From Diplonema papillatum (lineage: Eukaryota; Euglenozoa; Diplonemea; Diplonemida; Diplonemidae), in assembly GCA_030068145.1 (NCBI GenBank), contig JAPJBO010000156.1, positions 124,001 through 188,000 on the forward strand: a DNA stretch of 64,000 bases, given 5' to 3'. Below are positions 1 to 10,568 of this stretch, piece after piece. The notes under the pieces were generated by a model. The model did no database searches. It was not told the DNA's origin and saw only the letters and a list, made by a program, of their open reading frames with translations. A program made the position numbers and the translations under genes. Numbering within the stretch: the stretch's first letter is position 1; each line of letters starts with the position of its first letter.

Positions 1-2082
1 GGTGAAGCCGGATTCTAGGCAGGGTGCACTTGCATACCACACATTCTAAGCGTGTGCCTGCCCACTGCTGGCGCTGCACACATGGGGCTAACTGTGACCC
101 CCGAGAGCATTCTTCGGCTTCAAGAGGACCCGCTGGTGGCTATCTACGGCTGAACACAGCCGATCTTGTCGTTTTGACGTCTGGGTTTCCCGCTGGAGGC
201 CAGAAGGTGTTTGACTAGTTTGAGTAGTGGCGAGCTCGCGCTGAGTGCCCCACCTGGGCCCACCTGGGCCCACTCGTGGGCCTTCGGAGACCCCTTTACC
301 TCGACTCAGCCCGTCAAAAACCGTTTGGGACTCGTTTTGGGCCACACAGATGGGGGTTCGGGGCCAGTATGGGGTGATGTTAAAAAGGTTTTTATTAGTG
401 CAAAGGGGGGGGGGGGTTTGGCATCGTCTCATATGTTTAACCTCGGCGAATATGCAGTTGGGAAGATTTAGTGGCTCGCGATTACCATGACATTGAAATG
501 GTAAACTGCCCACTTTCACGCATATTGCGCCGGTCGTCCACCGTAGAACTCGCCCATGCCCGGCCAACTGCCTGCTGCAAACGGCGAGAAGGAGAAGGAG
601 AAGGAGAAGGGTGGGATAGAGGTAGGAAAGGGAGGGTAAAAAAGATGGGTGTGCCACTCCTGGATGTAGTGCAGCTCCAGGGCAACACGTGTTGCGGACT
701 CTGAGCAGTGTGGGGGCCAGCTACGGTAGCTCACGGACACCCACGCCCGCCTTCGACGCCACCAACTCGTGGGTCGCCTGCCCGATGACCGGTACTTGAA
801 CTTGAGAGCTTGGAAGTGTATCCGAATTATCAAATATCAATCCTTGAGGACGCAGCACAGCCCGATCCTGATTTACTGGAAAGGGATTTGAGGTTAAGTA
901 CACTTGTTGGGACCCGAAAGATGGTGAACTATGCCTGGATAGGACGAAGCCGGGGGAAACCCTGGTGGAGGTCCGTTGCGGTGTTGACGTGCAAATCGCT
1001 CGTCAAAGCTGGGTATAGGGGCGAAAGACCCATCGAACCATCTAGTAGCTGGTTCACTCCGAAGTTTCCCTCAGGATAGCTAGAACCAAAACAGGAGTCA
1101 CGCCAGGTAAAGCGAATGATTGGAGGCATTGGGGAAATCGCTTCCTCGACCTATTCTCAAACTTTAAATGGGCGTGAGCTCGGGGTTACTTCATTGAACC
1201 CTGACGTAGAATCCTGGTTCTAAGTGGGCCACTTCTGGTAAGCAGGACTGGCGACGCGGGATGAACCGAGAGCTGACTTAAGGTGTCCGAGTGATCGCTC
1301 ATCAGATCCCACAAAGGGTGTCGGTTCTTAGGCTTATGCTTTATATATTCGTATCTTCGCGACGCCAAGTGTAAACCGCATTCGGCTTGCCAGGCTATGA
1401 CCGTGGCCGTTTCTTAGCAAAACCACGCGCGACCAACACCAGCCATTTCCACGTTTCAGTTTGCTGCGGGAATTCTGCAGCAGAATTCATCCAAGAACCA
1501 TGTGCCGATCGACAGGGGGGAAAAAAAGAGAGGCACATCCTCGCGACATACCGTAAAAGAGTGAACGAGTACACCGGCAATACCGCCGCTTGACTGTAAC
1601 AGGGTGGGGCAACGCTGCATCAATTCTGCTGTCGAGCACCATTCTTGTCGCATCCGTTCGCGCCAAAAGTTCCACCTTTTTTCATTTGTCTTCTGACAGG
1701 TACCAGATTCCTTCTCACTGCGTTTGTGACTGACGGACGGCAAAACAGGGCTCGAATTAAAGCAGACTCTGCTAAAGCAAGAGGAAGACTCGCCAAAAGT
1801 ACTGTTCACGGTTCTGCCGACACTAAATGCAGCCGAGGACGCTGGTAGTCCGCTTGGCAGTGAATTCAAGTCAACTGAGACGACCCTGGCGTGTGTTCTT
1901 GGTAAGGGTGGGTGTTCCAGGTGTTTGTGCTTCTCGCGGTACAGTCCCCGCAAGCAGTGGACCTTCTTGTTGTGAAAGAACCGTGTTGAGGCTCTTTCGC
2001 GAACCTGGTGAAGTATTTCTAGTCTCAAGAAAACCACAGTTCAAAGGACACAGGCAAAATAACCCGAGCATTGATCAGCAAA
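1..2082. other. Intergenic DNA with scattered low-complexity tracts
   Basis: I see no convincing gene here. The segment holds a doubled GGGCCCACCT-type stretch (about 250-285), a G run (about 406-415), a GAGAAG microsatellite (about 588-612), and one arm of an inverted repeat pair (837-902) whose partner is at 2395-2461. The longer open frames on both strands look like chance frames: they have no domains, overlap one another and follow low-complexity tracts. Confidence 0.6.
837..902 (+). repeat. Inverted repeat pair, arm 1 (partner 2395-2461)
   Basis: About 66 bp here match the reverse complement of 2395-2461 with only a few differences. When read on the same strand of the repeat, both copies keep an open frame giving YLT-NPFPV-QDRAVLRPQGL, so this may be a fragment of a dispersed coding repeat. 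Confidence 0.7.
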
Positions 2083-2814
2083 ATGCAACGGAAGGTTGTC
2101 GACACGGCCCTTGCGGATCTTTACGGACGAGTGCTCCGCATCGATACACGCCGGAGACAGTGCTGCAGAAGAAGCTGTTTGGCGGTCAACCTGGTGTCGT
2201 TCGTGGTAGTGACGACGTACTGCGTCTCTCGGTGGGGGACCAACAACGCGTTGGTAACCACCTGTTACCCAACTGTTTCAGGAATCTTCTTCTTGCTCGG
2301 CTTCATCACCGCACGGCAAACGGGCTTTATGATCGCTTGTATCATTTTGGCCTATGGAGTGTGCATATTGGTAGCGGACCTCCAGTCGTCTGCGAGTACT
2401 TAACCACAAATCCCTTTCCAGTAAAGCAGGATCGAGCTGTGCTGCGTCCTCAAGGATTGGCACATCTCCCTTTCAGTGCGGCTTGTGGATTTGACACCCT
2501 CGCACACGTGTTCGTGTCCTCCTTGGTCCGTGTTTCAAGAAAGGTAATAGAATATCGCTGTGTCTGACATGAGCCTGCGAGCGTTTAGCCACGTCAGGCC
2601 AGCGGGAGCAACGACGAGTTGGGGTGCCGTGTTGTTGCTGGAATCTGGCATCGAAGCCTTCTTCATGGGTAGCGACTGTCATCTTCTCAACTATTCTTAT
2701 CGGGTCGTCGCCGTGAACACGGAGCTCGTGTATCGATACGGGTTGTTCGATGAGCTTGATTTGATTGACGAGAACAAAGTCTGCGACTGCGACAATCCGC
2801 CTTGCCCTTGCTGA
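2083..2814 (+). CDS. Possible small multi-pass membrane protein, one or two exons
   Basis: An ATG at 2083 opens about 106 codons with three hydrophobic stretches (around CLAVNLVSFVVVTTYCV, TVSGIFFLLGFITA and FMIACIILAYGVCILVA). This suggests a small integral membrane protein of unknown function. A second open stretch at about 2598-2814 reads like coding sequence and ends in an acidic, Cys-rich tail (ENKVCDCDNPPCPC then stop). A GTGCAT donor at 2361 and a CAG acceptor at 2597 would join them in phase, but the joint is only inferred. The DNA between them contains an inverted-repeat arm (2395-2461). No family is recognised, and exon 1 alone could equally be a chance frame. Confidence 0.3.
2395..2461 (-). 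repeat. Inverted repeat pair, arm 2 (partner 837-902)
   Basis: Reverse-complement partner of the segment at 837-902. It lies in the proposed intron of the candidate membrane protein gene. Confidence 0.7.
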
Positions 2815-2875
2815 ATGAACCAACGCAATTACAATATCTTACACCAGGCCAAAAACAAAAACCAAAGAAAACATC

Positions 2876-4519
2876 ATGGGCGGGTCACACGCGAAAGAGT
2901 CCATGGAGAAGTACAAGGTGCGTTTCAAGTGTGCCATAATATTAAAAAACGAGGCGTTTCGCTAGCATGCGGCGGCTTGTAGCTTGATAAGTGACTACGG
3001 AAGGGAGGAGTTTTCAGCGGCTTTTTTGGCAAGAGCATCGCGGCGTATCAGCGGTTCAGCACCCCGCTCTAAGAGGAGTTCAACTGTTCATCACATCATC
3101 AGCTTGGGTTGCTCGGAGCTATGATCTAGCAGGAGAGAATGGACCGGCTTGCGTTCTACGAAAGTCGCCCGGAGACTTTTATAATCCAGGATTCTCAAGC
3201 GAACTTTCACTCTGAAAAGAAGCAGGACCGTCTCAAATTCGGGCGAATCCTGCGCCTCCCTCTCTCACCCGGCCAAGAATGCCAAAGATCTACGAACAAA
3301 CAGCAATGACTTGACCCGCACCTATATGTTGCACTACCCCGACTTTTGAGCGAAATATGCACATCTCTTTAAAACTTAAGACTGTTTCTGTACAAAACAG
3401 CCCATTTTAAACCGACCCGCCCCCTATCCTTGAAGGATTGCTCGGAGCTATGATCTATCAGGAACGGGAATGGACCGGCTTGCGTTCGACGAAGGTCGCC
3501 CGGAGAGAGAGAATACGTTTTACTAGTGCACTAGTAAAATTTACAAGTGAATTCAGGTGTTTTTCAGTCCAAAACAGTGATTTATAAGGGGTTTTGCGTG
3601 AAAATTTGCGAGATCGAAAACTGGTGAGGTTTGGTCGATGTGCACTACCCCTCGGACTGAGTTGGGCAGGGTTGTTGGGAGCCTTGATGGGAATCATCTC
3701 CCCTGATATACAACCGCGCCGTTGAAAAAGGATGAGAGGATCCAGGGTTCTCAAGCGAACTTTCACATCAAAAGATTAGTATGGCGCTTGTTTGTGCGCA
3801 CTAGCGGAACTCACCTGCTTTGGTAAGTTTCATGTAGTACGCTGCCAACTACTAATTCTTAGTACCAACAATGCATTGTTAACACAAAAAAACAGAGCGT
3901 CCACGAATTTGAGGCGGTCGACATCGACGGCAACAACGTAAAGTTGTCGCGGTACGCGGGGAAGCCGCTGATCGTGATGAACGTCGCGTCCAAGTGAGGA
4001 TTGACCGACGCCACGTACAAAGCGTCCGTGGCGTTGCACAACCGGCACGCGCCGAAGTTCGAGATTCTCGCGTTCCCTTGCAATCAGTTCGGCGGGCAAG
4101 AGCCGGGCTCCAACGCGGAGGTCAAAATGTTCGCGCGCGAGAAGTACGGCTTCCAGGGCCCCCTCTTCTCGAAGATCGACGTCAACGGCAGCAACGCGCA
4201 CCCCCTGTGGATGTGGATGCAGAACAAGATCCCGGGGATTTTGGGAACGACGTCGATCAAATGGAACTTCACGAAGTTCCTCGTGGGGCCCAACGGCGAG
4301 CTCCTTAAGAGATACGGCCCGAAGGACGGCATGGCCATGATCGTACCCGACCTGCTGCCGCTGATCGGCGAAGAATCCGACGAGAAGGCCACGTTGGAAG
4401 CGCTCGGACAAGCGGCAAAAAAGGCAGCGGCCTGCGCATCCTCCGCGCCGAAGGAGACCGACAAAACCGAGACGACCCCCGCAGAGACCAAGGAGGCGGA
4501 CGCCACCAAAGCAGCGTAA
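2876..4519 (+). CDS. Selenocysteine-containing glutathione peroxidase (GPX4/PHGPx-like), two exons
   Basis: Reduces lipid and other hydroperoxides with glutathione or a related thiol. Proposed join is 2876-2917 and 3896-4519, with a phase-0 intron that starts GTGCGT and ends AACAG. The join gives MGGSHAKESMEKYK then SVHEFEAVDIDG, the usual family start. The frame runs through a TGA at 3995-3997 inside NVASK-U-GLTDATYK, exactly where GPX enzymes carry Sec or Cys, so it is read as Sec48. FPCNQFGGQEPGSN supplies the catalytic Gln (Q82), and IKWNFTKFLV supplies the Trp and Asn. There is no resolving Cys of the plant thioredoxin-dependent type, which fits a GPX4-like enzyme. The product is about 221 residues with a charged Ala/Lys/Thr tail. 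I could not see a convincing SECIS element in the 3' region. A dinucleotide run and a MITE follow closely. Confidence 0.88.
2918..3895 (+). other. Intron of the glutathione peroxidase gene, with repeat insertions
   Basis: This 978-bp GT-AG intron holds two related segments (about 3095-3215 and 3432-3520). Each begins with GATTGCTCGGAGCTATGATC, runs through the ATGGACCGGCTT end of the family C MITE, and enters the ACGAAGGTCGCCCGGAG repeat. In the second, about 215 bp separate the two halves of that repeat, which resumes at 3733-3766. Confidence 0.7.
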
Positions 4520-4622
4520 GCTCTCAGCGGGGTGCGGACCCGAAAAACGAAGGGCGGGCGAGGCTTTGACAACGAAAAAAAGAAGAAGGGGAAAGCGAGC
4601 ACGCGTTACCTTCAGTTTTCCC

Positions 4623-4623
<1 letters not shown>

Positions 4624-4661
<38 letters not shown>
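4624..4661 (+). repeat. CT dinucleotide microsatellite
   Basis: Nearly pure CT run in the region downstream of the glutathione peroxidase stop codon. Confidence 0.95.
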
Positions 4662-4669
<8 letters not shown>

Positions 4670-4690
4670 ACTTTCTCCGATTTCTGTTTT

Positions 4691-4977
4691 ACGTAAGCGC
4701 CAGCTTGGAAGGAAATGCTCGACAAAGCTGCCAGACAGGAACCGAAGGGATCCCAAGTGCTGTAACTACTGAACGTGTTGGACGGACGTGAGATCATGCG
4801 GGTCTACCCCTATACGACAAGACACACAAACACAACAGGTCAAAGTCCTCAGTGAGAAAACAGCACACGGCGGTGTAAGCGAAGAACAACTTCATTTTGT
4901 ATTGTATTTGCCCCTCTACCTCCACATTTCCTCCGTTCCGCTCGGAGTCAAAGCAGCCACGTCGAGTATTTTTTAAA
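4691..4977 (+). mobile_element. Family B MITE-like element, copy 1
   Basis: About 285 bp. It starts near AAGCGCCAGCTTGGAAGGAAATGCTCGAC and ends GTCAAAGCAGCCACGTCGAGTATTTTT; these two ends are imperfect inverted repeats. Near-identical copies are at 19447-19727 (same orientation) and 12186-12432 (opposite). There is no coding capacity, so it is a non-autonomous element. It lies directly downstream of the glutathione peroxidase gene and directly abuts a family A copy. Confidence 0.75.
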
Positions 4978-4980
4978 CTG

Positions 4981-5171
4981 CACCTGCTTTGAAGGAAAGG
5001 CCGCCAGATGCAAAATCACAAAACGGAGGAAATGCGCTGCAGTGCCCACGCGAAGCGCAGGTAAATCTGGGTCAGTGCCCAGACGTCGCGGGAAAAAGGG
5101 CTCCTACAGTTGTATCAATTCTTCTTCCTCCAGCCTCCGCCGAAATAGCACCGGACGGCCGCTCCGAGTAT
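4981..5171 (+). mobile_element. Family A inverted-repeat element, copy 1
   Basis: Left end CACCTGCTTTGAAGGAAAGGCCGCC; right end CCGCCGAAATAGCACC followed by CGAGTATA. It carries the family's interior intron-like signature: a CGCAG/GTAAATCTGGG site and a pyrimidine-rich stretch ending CCTCCAG just before the right arm. Confidence 0.7.
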
Positions 5172-5195
5172 AACTTTGTATGTTCGTGTCCAGTC

Positions 5196-5487
5196 GCGCT
5201 GGACACGAACGATGCCGCTCGGCAGCAGCACCCGATGATCATGCCTGCTACGCGGTTATCAACGAGTCTGAATTCTTACGGGACTGCGTTTAGATCTTTC
5301 ATCGAGTTGGTAAGCTGACACTACCACAACTTGCGCTGGACACGAACGATGCCGCTCGGCAGCAGCACCCGATGATCATGCCTGCTACGCGGTTATCAAC
5401 GAGTCTGAATTCTTACGGGACTGCGTTTAGATCTTTCATCGAGTTGGGGCAGCCACTAAGCTGACACTACCACAACTTGCGCTGGAC
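5196..5487 (+). repeat. Recent tandem duplication, two units of about 137 and 146 bp
   Basis: The segment starting GCGCTGGACACGAACGATGC at 5196 restarts at 5333 almost without change. The boundary motif appears a third time at 5479. Unit 2 carries an extra GGCAGCCAC-type insertion before its end. The near identity implies a young duplication. Confidence 0.92.
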
Positions 5488-8027
5488 AAGGACGCGCCTC
5501 GTATGGAGCTCGTAACCATGTGGAAGCACCACCGTCGGTCTTTTAACGTGCAAACTTCCTGTCGAACGTTGCATGGAGCGTAAGGCACCGGGTTGCCGAG
5601 ACTGACTAGAAGTAACGCTACGTAGACGCGGGGTGGCTAACAGCAGTGTGGTAGTAGTCCAGTGTCTGCCCAAGGGCTCGTCTTAGTCCGCATGATCGCT
5701 TTCGCACACAGGGCTGATCTTGACCGCAGGGACAGTGGATGCAAAATACTAGTGTGGACATTGCTCAAGCAACCACAATTTGGCCGCGCATCGGACATCA
5801 CGAAAGCCACGGCGTATGTGCAACGTTTTGAGAGCTCTTGTGCGCAGCGTGCCACGAAGGCAGGCATGCACAGCTCCCCGCTAGTGTCACTTGATAACGT
5901 CTAACGAGCTAGACTCACGGGGCAGAATGCCTCCATCCCCCCTTCCCCTTACCTCTATCGCTCTTGCCCAGAAAGCGGCGGTACAGATTGCTGATCTTGT
6001 GCGTTGTCCGTCGCTTCCCCTGCCGCTGCTGAGTTTTTCTTTTTTTGCCGACTGATTCCTTACTTCAGCACGGCTTTACGTGAACTGACATCCAGCGTGC
6101 ATGCCGCGGCCTTTTCGCGGAGACCTGTGCTGCAGCTTGTCGGTGGTGGCAGCTTCGTGACGCACTTTGCCGTCCATCCGAGCCGGATGTCGATAATGTG
6201 AAAAGGCAAAGCTAGCATGAGGCACTTCCCCGGATTGAGAAGGAAAAGTGCCGATCCCAGGTTCCGGAAGGACACGTTGTTCCGCACCTCATAAGCGGAA
6301 GAGAAAGTGAGCGTTGCTGCCTGAAACGACGACAAAAGGATGTTGTGCGGCAAAAAGCAAGAATGGAAAGAAGGAAGAAAAGGAAAAACATTTTCGGAGG
6401 CAAGGTTCTGCACAAATAAGATATGCGTACCAAGACACGGTACCAATTTCCCTTTCGACGGTGGTCACCCGGAGGCTCTAAACACCCGGATCCTCAGGCG
6501 AACATTCATTCTTGAGAACAAGAAAGCGGACGGTCAGCATCACTCATCAAGGTGATAAAAGTCCAATTCTTGTCTTCCTAGCGTGCACGCCTGTTTTCCG
6601 GGATTAGCACTTGTTGTTTGGATGGTTCATCTTCCTCATGTGCAGCCGTTGTTCCGGAAATGTTCCGTTCAGTACAACAGTACTACTACAAAGATTCAAA
6701 GGGGAGAGCAAAACAAGGGTAACGAACGGAGGCGATTGGCAGGACCCTGCAATGTGACGCCAACCCGAGAAAGGGGGGAGGTTTGTGCATGCGAGGAGCT
6801 GGTGGGGCTTTCTTTGGTTTGGGTGATTCAGCGAGTTGGACCAGAATCGAGTATCAACCGGCACGCGCAAACTAAACAAATAGCAATGTGCGAGACACCA
6901 AACCGCCCGAGTAAGACGTGATCAGTTGCCACCTGAATCTACGTCCAGGACTCGGGTCCCGAGTAGCATGGTCTAACTCCCGAAGCCAGGGGCTCGGCGT
7001 ATGTTCCTTGCGTGCCAGATTCGAATGCCGCTGGTCCAATGATGGCTGTGCACTCAATTTCTCTTTTCTGTATGTGGGCTTCCGGGGAAGCAGGGATCCC
7101 TCGAGCTGCAATGCGGGTCTTGCCATGCCCTCTCTTGCAGCCGGGATCACGCTTTCCCGCGTTGCCCGTTTCAAGTTAGCCCCGCCAGCGCCGCTGTATT
7201 GCATCACCTCCCCTGGGCAACAGCACTTAAACCGCCACCGCGCGAACGCACGGGAGAGGAAAAAACCACGGAAGACGCAAAATAGCACCCTTTTGAGCTG
7301 GTAGTATTATTATCCTCGTGTCGGAAAACGTGCAGACTAGTGCGGAACGCTGAAGGTCGGAATGAGTCTTCGGAAAATTATCAAGGCTTCAACATCAAAC
7401 CGCTTCTGGAGGCGTGTTCGCCCCCTGGACGACGGGTAAAAGATTTTCATGTAGTTCTACCAGCTCAACGACCATTTGCGCTTCTTTTCGTTCGTTCCTC
7501 TCCTGCGAGCACCGAGGCTTCGCCCTCAGCTCGTGAGCCCCCCGACCGGCTGAAATGATGCAGAGCTTCTGACGGCATGCTCCGCTCGCCCGCCCCAATT
7601 ATTCTCCCCTAGTTTGTCTCAAGCCTAACCTGCTGTCTCCGCTCTTCGCGCAAGACGCAGAAGAAGCAAGAAAAACATGAAAAAAAAACTACCAGGCAAA
7701 CACAAACCCTGCCGCAGCTTCTAGCCTTTCCGCTTCCTGAAGCCGCGCGGTGAGTGAGGTGGTACCAGAAGATACGAAGAAAGAGAAGCTCACAAGTCAA
7801 ACGGAGACTTCAAAAACCGACCGCTTACTACAAGAAACAGTCTAGAAGCCAGTGGGAAGAGACGAAACGTCAGAGGTTTGGACGCTCACCTCCCGACTTG
7901 TGGTCGGGCTTGTTTCGTGGCTGTTTACTTTGGAGATGGGGCACGTCACCGAGCGACTGTTGCGCACACTGCCGGCATGCCCATTACAAGCACGTTCTAG
8001 CAAACTCCCCGTCACTTACAACGACTC
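5488..8027. other. Intergenic DNA with dispersed repeat fragments
   Basis: I find no gene. It contains a copy of the CCCGGAGGCTCTAAACACCCGGATCCTC-type repeat (about 6455-6520), a palindromic TTGTTCCGGAAATGTTCC motif also seen near 24285, 29795, 56980 and 60130, and a segment at about 6848-6880 related to the repeat beside the 5' end of the LINE. A GATCAGTTGCCACCTGAA motif (6919) recurs near 21385 and 25900. Confidence 0.55.
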
Positions 8028-8198
8028 GAAGCCGGTCCATCCTCTCCTGATAGACTGTGATAGACAGAAGAAAGCGGCTTCAGGCAATTCTATGCAGCTC
8101 TAGTGGATAGGGATGGATCTGATAGACTGTGGTGGACCTCGATTCGCTACAATGAACAGCGGCAGGCAATTCGATGCAGTTCCAGATGGACCGGCTTA
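8028..8198 (+). mobile_element. Family C MITE, copy 1, with 5-bp target duplication
   Basis: Ends are GAAGCCGGTCCATCC and its near inverse GATGGACCGGCTTA. It is flanked by GACTC on both sides (8023-8027 and 8199-8203). The interior consists of two tandem, related units of about 75 bp, each starting GATAGACTGT and ending in a GCAATTC-ATGCAG motif. Related copies lie at 52729-53062, 61796-62155 and 63552-63731. Confidence 0.8.
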
Positions 8199-8660
8199 GA
8201 CTCCCCGCCACTTCTATTTTTGCATCCCTTTTCTAGATAGCATCTTTCTCGAAGAAGACTTGATGGAGGGGAGTGTGTGGGGGGGGACCACTGCACCAAC
8301 TGAAAGGAAACGCACGGGCACAAGACCTGGAGCAAAAAGCGGGTGTTGCACCTTCGGACGGTTGAAGCCACATTTCGCTGTCGGCCAAAGGCTTTTGGCC
8401 TAGGACCTATAGTCCCCGGGTGCTCAGCTCGTAACACAAAAGCTGCCGCACCAAGATGAGGGAGGCATCGAAAAAGAAAAGCCTCAAAGCCCCCTCAGAA
8501 AGTCGCCAAAAGCAAGGCTTCCCCAACCGATAGACAACGGCACGCAATTCAATGCAGTTCGAGGAAATCGAGGTGGACTGGTTCAGAGACTCAAAAGAAA
8601 TAAAGCCCGGCCTCTGAAAACTCGATAACAGTCTTAAGGTATCACACAAGTAAGCGAATC

Positions 8661-9011
8661 ATGATGCGCGCCAGCGTGCGCCGGCAGGCGGCCCTGCTGC
8701 TCCGGAAAGCACATCAGCGCCGGTGGAAGTCGAAGGAGGACGAAGCGAAAGAGAAGCTGCAGGCGGAGAAGGACGCGAAGCTGGCCGAAGCGGCCCTGAA
8801 GTGGCGGGCGGAGCAGCGAAACGAAGAGACTTGGAAGATGCTGGCTCCCGAGAGGCAGTGGACGCTCACGCACCCCGTGACCTGGGTGCTGCTTGCGATG
8901 ATCATCTACATGCAAGTCTCGTTGTACATACGCCACGGCCCCACGCTCCCTGACAACCCAGAAGAAGCGCTCGAGAAAGAACTCCAGCGAAAGGCTAAAG
9001 GCTGGGACTGA
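8661..9011 (+). CDS. Small single-pass membrane protein, possibly mitochondrial
   Basis: A 116-residue uninterrupted frame starting with two adjacent ATGs. The N-terminus (MMRASVRRQAALLLRKAHQRRW) is Arg-rich without acidic residues, as in mitochondrial presequences. A strongly charged Lys/Glu/Ala segment that should form a coiled coil follows (about residues 23-60). One hydrophobic helix comes next (about 71-90, HPVTWVLLAMIIYMQVSLYI), then a short charged tail ending KGWD. This layout is common among small accessory subunits of the mitochondrial inner membrane, but I recognise no family. No intron signals interrupt the frame. Confidence 0.6.
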   Translation: MMRASVRRQAALLLRKAHQRRWKSKEDEAKEKLQAEKDAKLAEAALKWRAEQRNEETWKMLAPERQWTLTHPVTWVLLAMIIYMQVSLYIRHGPTLPDNPEEALEKELQRKAKGWD

Positions 9012-9056
9012 GTAGTCGTGTCAAAAGAGCGAGAGCCCTCGGCTGCTGCGGCGGAC

Positions 9057-9513
9057 AACTCGCCATCTCGAAGCCATCCCCAGCGCCAGCCCTTGCATGT
9101 TGCTCGCTGCTAGCTGCCGATAGAGAGAGAGAGGGGAGATTTGAACGAGCGAGCCAAGAGGCTCAGTGCGAAGCACAACGACCACTGCTTGCAGCAACCC
9201 GTCAATCAACAACGGAGTTTTTCGACGTCAGCGAACAGCCTTGCTTCAGTTTCCTGAGGAACATTGCTTGCACGGGCAATGCACCATCTCGAAGCCATCC
9301 GCAGGGCCAGCCCTTGCATTTGTTGCTCCGCCAGCTGCCGAAAGAGAGAGAGGGGAGCTTACACCAAGGGTGGACCTGGCGCGGGGGTAAATCTGCCGGC
9401 TCAGTGCGAAGCACAACGACCACAGGGTGCTTACAGCAACTCGTTAATCAACAGGGAGTTTTCCGACGTCGGCGAACAACCTTGCTTCAATTTCCTGAGG
9501 GACATCGCTTGCA
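9057..9513 (+). repeat. Diverged tandem duplication, two units of about 225 bp
   Basis: The segment from CCATCTCGAAGCCATCC (about 9062) to the TTCCTGAGGAACATTGCTTGCA stretch is repeated from about 9287 to 9513 with scattered differences and one insertion. Both units contain a short GAGA run and the AGTGCGAAGCACAACGACCAC motif. No coding potential is evident. It begins directly after the small membrane protein gene. Confidence 0.85.
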
Positions 9514-9692
9514 TGAAGGCGCTGAACTTGTTGCCAAGGGACGAGCGTCCTCTCCCGACCTCTATCCCACCAGCCACGGTTGTACAAATAGTGGCGTGAC
9601 GTAACCACTGCTAGCTGGCTTTTCGGCAAGACTGCTAGACTGGTAGACCTTCGTCGCCATCTGTGTGCTTGTCTTTTTTTCTTTGCGGCTAG

Positions 9693-9977
9693 GTACCAGG
9701 GAAAGCCTGCTACACGGGAGCCAAGCTTCACGTTCGGCGGTACTGCAGAGCCACGGGCCTACGGGTCAAGTGGCTAACGATTTCCCAACCTAAGCATCAA
9801 GGCGTGGCGCACCTTGGGGCTTGGCGCTCGCGCTGAACACAAGCTCGTCGAGACGGTCAGCCACAGGGCAGAGCGGACGGGGTTGTGGCACTGTGCTGCC
9901 TCCGACTCAAGCTTTGCAAGCTGTGGTTGACCGTCACGTTCCTGGACCAGGAGCGGCCTTTTTCTTTTTTTTCTTCT
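9693..9977 (-). repeat. Family D repeat, copy 1
   Basis: About 285 bp that recur in reverse complement at 54590-54870. More diverged partial copies lie at 26282-26420 and 51775-51990. This copy lies between two 13-bp direct repeats, TCTTTGCGGCTAG, at 9680-9692 and 9978-9990, which look like a target duplication. There is no ORF and the ends carry no clear inverted repeat, so the class is unknown. Confidence 0.7.
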
Positions 9978-10446
9978 TCTTTGCGGCTAGACAAGTAGTT
10001 TCAAGCTGACTTTGGCAGTGTCAACCCCAAAGGTTTAGTAAGGGCTTGCATTAGTACTATCGTCCCTCGGGACTACTGACAGGCCTTCAACTACCCTGAG
10101 CAGCGCACTGTGCACGTGTTACCATTAGCCGTGCTTGCACACGTGGACGGAGACCACGGCGAGGAGGTTGGCGACTCCGATTTAGATCCCCAGCGGTTGT
10201 CCCGCTTGGGCGCAGGCCTGGCTGGCTGCCTAAAGTTCTACCTTGCCAGCAGGACACGTTGTGCTCTTTTTTGCGACAACCAATTTCTGCTTCCATGGAG
10301 ACAGTATTTGTATTCGCACAACCAAAAGTAAGTAATTCTAGCAGTTGGATGAAACCGTCCACATATCCACCCACCACCCACACACAGACAACACAGACTG
10401 GGTAACCTCTGTGTGTCGGTAAGCCAGCTGCTACTAACACTGCATG

Positions 10447-10568
10447 CGCACCTGCTTTGTAGGAAATACTCGAGGTGGCCGCCAGTAGTTGCATAGTTGT
10501 ATTGTTTCTCCCCCCAATCCCTCTAGCTTCCGTCGAAACAAGCACCGGGCGGCGCCCCCGAGTATTTT
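10447..10568 (+). mobile_element. Family A inverted-repeat element, copy 2 (internally deleted)
   Basis: Both arms are present (GGAAATACTCGAGG on the left; the GTCGAAACAAGCACC to CCGAGTATTTT arm on the right), but most of the interior is missing. The pyrimidine stretch ending CCTCTAG before the right arm is kept. Confidence 0.75.

Noticed and set aside
88-657. 189-codon minus-strand frame with a Leu-rich start
   Set aside because: The hydrophobic start is produced by the GAGAAG microsatellite and the rest has no coding character.
3995-3997. TGA as an ordinary sense codon throughout the genome
   Set aside because: The kinase, sulfatase and hydroxylase have no internal TGA, and the hydroxylase appears to end at one. 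The single in-frame TGA of the peroxidase sits exactly at the Sec position.
4520-4800. SECIS element directly after the glutathione peroxidase stop
   Set aside because: I tried the two TGA positions in this stretch (4567 and 4767). Neither has a stem of adequate length with a facing GA, so I do not claim one.
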